From the NCBI GenBank assembly GCA_905187815.1, contig CAJJJM010000005.1, positions 29,050-93,049 on the forward strand: a stretch of DNA of 64,000 bases, read 5' to 3'. The stretch is from an uncultured Methanomassiliicoccaceae archaeon (lineage in GTDB: Archaea > Thermoplasmatota > Thermoplasmata > Methanomassiliicoccales > Methanomethylophilaceae). Positions 58,673 through 64,000 of the stretch are shown here, piece by piece; the stretch's first letter is position 1; the number at the start of each line of letters is the position of its first letter. A program made the position numbers and the translations under genes. A model generated the notes under the pieces. That model searched no databases and was not told where the DNA came from. It saw nothing but the letters and a program-made list of their open reading frames with translations.

Positions 58673-58694
58673 GCCGGGCATACGCCCGGCTTTT
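58673..58694 (+). terminator. Intrinsic-type terminator after the ACT gene
   Basis: GCCGGGC-ATAC-GCCCGGC followed by TTTT, preceded by a second hairpin CGTCCCC-GATC-GGGGGACG near 58639-58656. Confidence 0.65.
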
Positions 58695-58711
58695 GTTCCT
58701 GATCGGAGCGA

Positions 58712-60346
58712 TCAGCTCTCGATCTTCAGGTCCATCGTGTGGAGGACCTTCTTGGGGCAGACGCCCTCGCATCTCCTGCAGGCGATGCCGGCGCACTTGT
58801 CGGACTCGATCTTGGCGCGATACTTTGACACGCCCTCGGGGACGATCTCGATGGCGTGCTCGGGGCACTCCTTCATGCACTTCTTGCATCCGATGCATCC
58901 CTCGACGATGCCGGTGACGATGGTCCCGCACTTGATGATCTTGACCTTGCACTTCTCGGTGTCGGGCAGGTCCCTCACGGCGAGGCGGGTGACCTCGATG
59001 TCCTCCGGCTTGGGGAGCTCGGGCAGGGGCTTCAGGTTGTACAGCTCCATCATTGGGTTGTACTCGGACATGGGCATGCTGTTGCACCAGAGGGAGTACT
59101 CCACGGAGTAGATGTTCTTGAACACCTCGGAGGTGGCGAACATGCAGTGGGTGGCCCTCAGCTTCTTGGCGAACTCCTTCAGCTTGTCGAGGTCGACCTC
59201 TCCGAGGATGATCTTCCTGGCCATGGCGATGGACGTGTTCCCGAACTGGATGATGTCCCTGGCGCCGGGCGTGACCATTCCGACCTCGACGGCCTTCCTG
59301 GCGTCCACGTAGAGTCCGGAAGCTCCGGACATGTAGGCCTTCTTGACGTCGTCGACCCAGAGTCCCGACTCCTCGAGAAGCGTGAGGAATCCGGCGCGGA
59401 GGGCACCGATGGCCTTTCCGGCCTCCTCGACGTCCTTCCCTGTGATGGTGATCCCGTCCTGCAGGTGGAGCAGTCCGTCGGGGGTCTTGATGACAGGCGA
59501 CTGGATGATGCCCTGCTTGAGACCGTTGGCGAGGGCGGCGATGACACCGGTTCCGGTGATGCCGACCGCCTTGCCGTGCATCGGACCCTCCTCCAGGACC
59601 TCGCCGGTCAGGGGGTCGATGAGGTCTCCCTCGATGGGCGCGATGGTGTCGTCGAGGACGTAGCATCTCCATCCCTTGTCGGTGATCTCGATCTCGCTGA
59701 GCGCGCCGGGAGCGGCCAGCATTCCGCGCTCGATCTCCTGGCCCTCCAAGGCGGGACCCGCGGCGGCGGATCCAGTGTAGACGTTCCCGTCCTTCACCAG
59801 GGCCATCTCGGCGTTAGTTCCGTAGTCCACGACGATGCAGGGCTCCTTCTCCTCCAGGATGTTGGTCATGAGCATCATCGCCATGGCGTCGGCTCCGATC
59901 TCGTGGGTGACCGCGGGCGGGATGACGACCTTTGCCTTCGGCATGCCCTTGAGGCCGAGGGAGGTGGCGTCGACGATGTCCCCGTCCCTGGGAGGGGAGA
60001 CGACGCCGAGGGATTTGACCATGTTCTTGCCCGCGTAGGCAAGGTCCCTGATCTCGATGTTCTGGAACAGGGAGAGCTGGAACGGGTTGCCGCACACCGC
60101 GATCATCTCGACCTGCGAGAGGTCAACCCCGAACTGTGCGAAGAGGTTGTTGGCGGTCTCGATGATGAGGCCGTTAGCCACGTCCTCGCCGGCCTTCATG
60201 GCGTAGTTGACGTGGTCGATGACGTTCATCCCGGGGATCGGGTGACGCTCTGTGATCGCCGTCCCCAGGGTCTCCCCGGAGTCCAGGTCGAGCAGCTGGC
60301 AGCGCATTCCGCTGGTACCGATGTCCAGCGCTATTCCGTATCTCAT
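58712..60346 (-). CDS. ramA: RamA-like corrinoid protein reductive activase, second copy
   Basis: A 544-residue activase: IALDIGTSGMRCQLLDLD (phosphate loop), IVVDYGTNAEMALVKDG, TGSAAAGPALEGQEIERGML, and two C-terminal Fe-S motifs CIGCKKCMKECP and CAGIACRRCEGVCP. It reduces corrinoid Co(II) to Co(I) with ATP. The plan equals that of the copy at 1622 but with an extra loop, and the two are clearly diverged, so they may serve different corrinoid proteins. Start ATG 60346 (or GTG 60352) behind AAGGAGTGA; a CCTTAAAATAC box lies at about 60388-60398. Most Methanosarcina RamA-like of the two. Confidence 0.93.
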   Translation of the reverse strand: MRYGIALDIGTSGMRCQLLDLDSGETLGTAITERHPIPGMNVIDHVNYAMKAGEDVANGLIIETANNLFAQFGVDLSQVEMIAVCGNPFQLSLFQNIEIRDLAYAGKNMVKSLGVVSPPRDGDIVDATSLGLKGMPKAKVVIPPAVTHEIGADAMAMMLMTNILEEKEPCIVVDYGTNAEMALVKDGNVYTGSAAAGPALEGQEIERGMLAAPGALSEIEITDKGWRCYVLDDTIAPIEGDLIDPLTGEVLEEGPMHGKAVGITGTGVIAALANGLKQGIIQSPVIKTPDGLLHLQDGITITGKDVEEAGKAIGALRAGFLTLLEESGLWVDDVKKAYMSGASGLYVDARKAVEVGMVTPGARDIIQFGNTSIAMARKIILGEVDLDKLKEFAKKLRATHCMFATSEVFKNIYSVEYSLWCNSMPMSEYNPMMELYNLKPLPELPKPEDIEVTRLAVRDLPDTEKCKVKIIKCGTIVTGIVEGCIGCKKCMKECPEHAIEIVPEGVSKYRAKIESDKCAGIACRRCEGVCPKKVLHTMDLKIES

Positions 60347-60548
60347 GCTCACTTCACTCCTTGAGCGGCGTGTGCGGCCGCATCCAACCGTATTTTAAGG
60401 TTGGCTCCGGAACGAGTATGGGCTTCTAGCATTTCATAGGTTCTGTAGGTTGTGATAAAGCAATCGGAAAAACGTGTCCGGGCGGATGATGCCGCGGGGA
60501 TGGGGGAAGGTATGGGGGACGGGACCCCGTCCCCCGGATAATCGGGTT

Positions 60549-61760
60549 TCAGGCCATGGAGGTGGCGATCTCGTCCGCCAGCTTCTCCAGCTCGGGGAGC
60601 TGGTCGTCCCTCATGGAGGACTTCACGACGAAGGTCTCGCCGACCTTCGTCATGTCCTTCAGCTTGGACATGCGCTCCTCCATGATCCTGGGGGACTGGG
60701 GCGCCCAGGAGCCGTTCCCGATGAGGGAGTAGCGCCTGTTCTGGACGGCCATGTTCTCCATGTCCTCGATGACCGCGGACATGGTGGGGTGGAGGGCGTT
60801 GTTGTAGGTGGGCGCGGCCAGGACGATGTTGGTGAACCTGAACGCGTCGGACACGACGTAGGACGGGTGCATCCTGGTGACGTCGTACATGGTCACATTG
60901 GCGACGCCCCTCTCCTTGAGCAGGAGGGCCAGCCTGTCCGCCACGGCGGCGGTGTTGCCGTACATGGACGTGTAGGCGATGACGACGCCCTTCTCCTCTG
61001 GCTCGTACCTGCTCCAGAGGTCGTACTTGCCCATGATGTATTCGAGGTCCTTCCTCCAGATGGGTCCGTGCAGGGGGCAGATCATGTCAACGGGCACGCC
61101 CTCGAGCTTCTTGAAGACGGCCTGGACCTTGCCGCCGTACTTGCCGACGATGTTGGAGTAGTACCTCCTGGCCTCGTCCAGGTACTCCCTGTCGAAGTCG
61201 GTCTCGTCGGCGTACAGGGCGCCGGACAGGGTCTTGAACGTCCCGAAGGCGTCGGCGGAGAAGAGGATCCTCTCGGTGACGTCGTAGGTGAACATGACCT
61301 CGGGCCAGTGGACCATCACGGCGAAGACGAAGCGCAGGGTGTGCTTCCCGGTGGAGATCTCGTCGCCCTCCTTGACCTCCAGTTTGTTCTTGGGCTGGAT
61401 GTGGTAGAAGTTGTCCAGCATGTCGAACGTCTTGCTGTTCCCGATGACGGTGACCTCGGGCCAGGTCTCCAGGACCTGGGTGATGCACGCCCCGTGGTCG
61501 GGCTCCATGTGGTTGATGACGAAGTAGTCCAGGTTCCTCCCGTCCAGGGCGGTGCGGAGGTTGCGCCAGTACTTAGCCGCGATGGACGCGTCGCAGGAGT
61601 CCAGCAGGCAGGTCTTCTCGTCCTTGATCAGATAGCTGTTGTAGGACACACCCTCCGGGATGGGGAAGGCGCCCTCGAAGATGGATGCGGTGCGATCGTC
61701 GCCGCCGATCCAGTAGATGTCGTCCCTGATGGGGACCGCGTTCTCGTTCGCGTATGCCAT
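60549..61760 (-). CDS. fprA: FprA-type flavodiiron protein (F420H2 oxidase-like)
   Basis: A 403-residue oxygen-scavenging enzyme. Diiron ligands: NHMEPDHGACI (H-x-E-x-D-H), MVHWPEVMF (His), SADAFGTF (Asp) and CPLHGPIW (His). The C-terminal flavodoxin domain (about 265-400) has the FMN loop YTSMYGNTAAV. It reduces oxygen to water using F420H2 or rubredoxin and protects the anaerobe. Single gene. Confidence 0.94.
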   Translation of the reverse strand: MAYANENAVPIRDDIYWIGGDDRTASIFEGAFPIPEGVSYNSYLIKDEKTCLLDSCDASIAAKYWRNLRTALDGRNLDYFVINHMEPDHGACITQVLETWPEVTVIGNSKTFDMLDNFYHIQPKNKLEVKEGDEISTGKHTLRFVFAVMVHWPEVMFTYDVTERILFSADAFGTFKTLSGALYADETDFDREYLDEARRYYSNIVGKYGGKVQAVFKKLEGVPVDMICPLHGPIWRKDLEYIMGKYDLWSRYEPEEKGVVIAYTSMYGNTAAVADRLALLLKERGVANVTMYDVTRMHPSYVVSDAFRFTNIVLAAPTYNNALHPTMSAVIEDMENMAVQNRRYSLIGNGSWAPQSPRIMEERMSKLKDMTKVGETFVVKSSMRDDQLPELEKLADEIATSMA

Positions 61761-61847
61761 GGCGGGATGTAGGCGCGGGTCGTTTATGTAATTAACGGAG
61801 TTAATGTATGGGACGATCTCTCATGGAAGCCGTCAGGACGATCCGTA

Positions 61848-62111
61848 TCAGACGAAAGCCATCATCTGGCTCAGGGTGCCGTCCTCGCTCCGTGTTATGA
61901 GTTTGAAGTCGTGTTCGGAATAGTACTGGATTAGCTCATCATGGCAATCGAGACGGACCATTCTGCATCCCACGATCGTCTTCGCAGAAGCGAGCAGGTC
62001 GAAGGCCAGGTCGATCAGTGTGGAACCCAGCCCCTTAGGCGCATCCACAGAACGGGACAGTTGGCCGAGCAGATAGGATTGTGCGACGCCGGTCCTGGTG
62101 TCGATGTTCAT
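61848..62111 (-). CDS. Truncated GNAT acetyltransferase (toxin-like)
   Basis: An 87-residue protein matching only the C-terminal half of GNAT toxins: SYLLGQLSRSVDAP, GLGSTLIDLAFDLLASAKTI, VGCRMVRLDCHDELIQYYSE then HDFKLI. The N-terminal strands present in full-length TacT-like toxins (about 160-170 residues) are missing, so acetyl-CoA binding may be incomplete. ATG 62111 overlaps the stop of the small upstream gene (ATGA), the classic antitoxin-toxin layout. Probably inactive remnant, though a short functional form cannot be excluded. Confidence 0.65.
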   Translation of the reverse strand: MNIDTRTGVAQSYLLGQLSRSVDAPKGLGSTLIDLAFDLLASAKTIVGCRMVRLDCHDELIQYYSEHDFKLITRSEDGTLSQMMAFV

Positions 62112-62284
62112 CCCTTCTTGACGTTGTGTTTCTCGTGGACCTTCCTCATGACGTCCGGATCGTCATAGATGATGACCGACTTTCCGCGTTTCCACACTAT
62201 GCCGCTCTCGAACAGCTCCGTGATGTTCCTTTCCGCTTCCGGCGTGTCGATGACCATGTCCTCGAAGAACGATTCAGTAGCCAA
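62108..62284 (-). CDS. Antitoxin-like 58-residue protein
   Basis: A 58-residue acidic protein starting at TTG 62284, five bases after GAGGTGA. It reads ATESFFEDMVIDTPEAERNI then TELFESGIVWKRG and ends KVHEKHNVKKG. Short proteins with SFFEDMVIDTPEA are typical partners of GNAT or other toxins. Four-base overlap with the truncated GNAT gene supports a toxin-antitoxin pair. DNA-binding part, if any, is not obvious. Confidence 0.6.
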   Translation of the reverse strand: MATESFFEDMVIDTPEAERNITELFESGIVWKRGKSVIIYDDPDVMRKVHEKHNVKKG

Positions 62285-62332
62285 TTCGTCACCTCAGCGT
62301 GAATCAATGGCGATTCGACATATAAAGCCTGT

Positions 62333-62382
62333 CCGGGTCCGAATCGTGACCCACACTCTGCGACGTGGGTCAAACCCGGAAC
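62333..62382. repeat. Nested inverted repeat near the integrase end
   Basis: TGACCCAC (62348-62355) and GTGGGTCA (62366-62373) with a 10-base spacer; outer TCCGGGT and ACCCGGA arms are also present. No gene covers 62285-62492. Possible transcription or recombination element; not a tRNA as far as I can fold it. Confidence 0.4.
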
Positions 62383-62492
62383 CGCCTAGGGAGCGGGATG
62401 CGGATCCCGGTCTGCGGCTAAGTCTGGGGATCACCCGGTGGTCGGAAAGGGGAATGACGAATCCCTTATCCCGATGACCGCGATTCCCCATC

Positions 62493-63116
62493 ATGACCGA
62501 TGACAACCTCGAATCCCAGTTCCGCGACCCCGTAGGGGAGGACGGGAGGACCGTCCTGGAGAGGATGAACGAGCACCACGTCCCGCTGTGGACCTTCTGC
62601 CTGGAGCATCTGCCCCGGAGCATCGACGGCTCCGTGCTGGACGTGGGCTGCGGTGGCGGCGGGTTCCTGAGCAGGCTGTCCGGGAGGTATCCCTACGCGA
62701 TGCTGTTCGGCGTCGACATATCCGAGGAGGCCCTGGCCATGACCGCGGAGGTCAACTGCGACGTGGTCGATGGGGGCGGCCTGGAGCTCCGTCGCGCCTC
62801 GGTGGACGACCTGCCCTTCGACGATGGCTCCTTCGACATGGTCACCGCGATGGAGACGTACTTCTTCTGGCCGGATCTGGAGGAGGGCCTACGCGAGGTG
62901 GCGAGGGTGCTGAGCCCCGGCGGGGTGCTGGCCATCGGGTCGGAGCTGAGGTTCGGCTCAGGGGACGATGACCGTGTCAGGGAGATGTGCCAGACGTACG
63001 GGATGACCATAGTCCCGGACGAGGACATCATCGGGATCCTGGACTCCGTGGGCATCGACGCCGAGGCGATCCCGGGGGAGCACGGGGTTCTCTACAGGGG
63101 CGTCAGGAGGCCGTGA
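62493..63116 (+). CDS. Class I SAM-dependent methyltransferase
   Basis: A 207-residue Methyltransf_11-type enzyme. Motif I LDVGCGGGGFLSRL, acidic strand-2 end FGVDISEEAL, motif post-I DLPFDDGSFDMVTAMETYFF and LSPGGVLAIGSE. Substrate unknown: a small molecule is usual. No operon partner; starts at ATG 62493. Confidence 0.85.
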   Translation: MTDDNLESQFRDPVGEDGRTVLERMNEHHVPLWTFCLEHLPRSIDGSVLDVGCGGGGFLSRLSGRYPYAMLFGVDISEEALAMTAEVNCDVVDGGGLELRRASVDDLPFDDGSFDMVTAMETYFFWPDLEEGLREVARVLSPGGVLAIGSELRFGSGDDDRVREMCQTYGMTIVPDEDIIGILDSVGIDAEAIPGEHGVLYRGVRRP

Positions 63117-63165
63117 GGCCGTCCCTCCGGAGGGATGATCGGCGCATCGTCACTTCCCCGTGATG

Positions 63166-64000
63166 TCATCTCATCTCGGCGGACACGACCCTGTCGATGT
63201 GCTCCGTCAGCCTCTCCGTCGCCTCCCTGCCCCTCTCGTCGTAGGCGTCCACGTAGCACTTCAGCGTGGTGGACACGTCGGCGTGCCTGAGCAGCCTCCT
63301 GATGGTCTGGATGTCGGTGCCGGTGTTGTAGAACAGGGTGGTGGCGAAGTACCTTCTCAGGGAGTGGGTGGTCATCCTGACCCTGGTCTCCCTCGCCAGG
63401 TCGGTGATCGAATCGGAGATCCTGGACAGCATCACCCTGTGGAGCCTCCCGTCGTGCCCGCGGTTCTGCAGCAGATAGTCGTCGGTGCGCTCGCCGTCCT
63501 TCATGGGCGAGTTCCTGTACTCCTCGATCGCCTTTATCACGGGCTGGGGCATGTCCATGTACGCGATCAGCCCCTCCTTCCCGTGGCCCTTGCCGTGGAT
63601 GGTCAGGACGTCGCGGTCGATGTCGCCGTCGCGGATGGACTGCATCTCCACCCTCCTGAGGCCCATGTACGCCCCGAGGCAGAGGATCACCCTCTGGAAG
63701 GGGTCGGATGCCATGTACGCCTTGCGGAAGTCCCCGTCGGAGATGAAGACCCTGTCGTGCGTTTCTCTATTATGAAGGATGTCGGTGCGTTTGACCAGGT
63801 CCACGTCGGTGTGGTGCTCTATCATGCAGGACAGGCTCCTGAGGTAGGCCATCCTGACGCTCTCCCTCACGGGCATTGTCCTCCAGAGGTACTGTATGTC
63901 GTCGGTGTCGATCAGATGGGCGTCGGTGGGGCGCTCGTCCGACCAGAGGAACAGGAGGCAGCGGTAGATGTTGCTGCGGTGTGTGGCTATGGCGTTCTCC
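63166..64000 (-). CDS. Tyrosine recombinase / integrase (5' partial)
   Basis: The frame stays open to the window edge, so the N-terminus is outside; 277 residues are visible. Upstream of the first internal ATG the SAM-like arm domain is coding (NAIATHRSNIYRCLLFLWSD). Catalytic residues: Arg in GLRRVEMQSI, Lys in the GKGHGKEGL turn, H-x-x-R in THSLRRYFA, His in LLRHADVSTTL and Tyr in KCYVDAY. It cuts and joins DNA, either as an integrase of a mobile element or as a chromosome-dimer resolvase (XerA-like). The nearby broken toxin-antitoxin pair favours a mobile element. Confidence 0.88.
   Translation of the reverse strand, partial: ENAIATHRSNIYRCLLFLWSDERPTDAHLIDTDDIQYLWRTMPVRESVRMAYLRSLSCMIEHHTDVDLVKRTDILHNRETHDRVFISDGDFRKAYMASDPFQRVILCLGAYMGLRRVEMQSIRDGDIDRDVLTIHGKGHGKEGLIAYMDMPQPVIKAIEEYRNSPMKDGERTDDYLLQNRGHDGRLHRVMLSRISDSITDLARETRVRMTTHSLRRYFATTLFYNTGTDIQTIRRLLRHADVSTTLKCYVDAYDERGREATERLTEHIDRVVSAEMR

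Noticed and set aside
58856..60364. 500-codon open frame antisense to ramA
   Set aside because: Composition is Gly/Asp/Leu/Val-biased antisense; RamA is unmistakable on the other strand.
62333..62440. tRNA gene or att site in the gap before the SAM methyltransferase
   Set aside because: The inverted repeats do not fold to a cloverleaf with a 7-base T loop, and no duplicate of this sequence was seen that would mark att sites.
1..64000. rRNA or tRNA genes
   Set aside because: No T-arm consensus or rRNA core sequence was recognised on either strand by eye; a tRNA scan would settle it.

Overview
The window looks like chromosome of a GC-rich, hydrogen-dependent methylotrophic methanogen of the Methanomassiliicoccales (Methanomethylophilaceae type). 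Evidence for an archaeon: both subunits of DNA topoisomerase VI, TATA-type promoters placed about 25 bases before leaderless starts, archaeal HisIE and PHP genes, and a Bat-type HTH regulator. Evidence for methylotrophy: three UroD-family methylcobamide:CoM methyltransferases, two corrinoid proteins, two RamA-type corrinoid activases and a cobalt chelatase. Stop codons are almost all TGA with a few TAA. I found no gene ending in TAG, as expected where TAG is reserved for pyrrolysine.

Layout. 0-3.2 kb: methyltransferase (cut by the window edge), MtaC-like corrinoid protein and RamA-like activase in one operon. 3.2-4.1 kb: three tiny, extremely charged proteins. 4.3-11.9 kb: isocitrate dehydrogenase, topoisomerase VI, two tandem QueG-like Fe-S proteins, and a ferredoxin-fused aldo/keto reductase. 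11.9-18 kb: LarC, a UvrD-type helicase, four tandem two-helix K+ channel genes arranged A-B-A'-B', and a DMT exporter. 18-33.6 kb: mixed accessory DNA with a bacterial-type HtpG, a frameshifted AlbA_2 regulator followed by short repeats, MenA and MenG, a HAD phosphatase, a Sel1 protein, an aldo/keto reductase with an in-frame TAG, three zinc-ribbon membrane proteins, a LysR regulator with divergent acetyltransferase and cyclophilin-like genes, an M18 peptidase, MTA phosphorylase and an ATPase remnant.

33.6-40 kb: histidine operon (hisG, hisC, hisH, hisA, an HTH regulator, hisB, hisF, hisIE, PHP phosphatase); hisD is not in the window. 40-45 kb: paired SMR exporter, CbiK cobaltochelatase, aspartate-semialdehyde dehydrogenase, LarB and LarE. 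45-60.4 kb: methyl-transfer island with a DUF6951-like protein, corrinoid protein, UroD methyltransferase, zinc-ribbon protein, hydantoinase-family ASKHA protein, GAF/PAS sensor kinase, chorismate mutase, CobW-type GTPase with a His-rich partner, a second UroD methyltransferase, an MFS transporter, a Bat-type regulator, an ACT regulator and a second RamA. 60.5-64 kb: flavodiiron protein, a degraded toxin-antitoxin pair, a SAM methyltransferase and a tyrosine recombinase that runs off the end.

Working together: CbiK supplies cobalt for corrinoid; RamA proteins keep corrinoid proteins in the Co(I) state; UroD enzymes pass methyl groups toward CoM. An identical palindrome lies just upstream of TATA-like elements for both the second methyltransferase and the MFS transporter. 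This suggests one regulon of uptake plus demethylation, with the adjacent Bat-type protein as the obvious candidate regulator. LarB, LarC and LarE together could make the nickel-pincer cofactor, but no LarA-like user is visible here.
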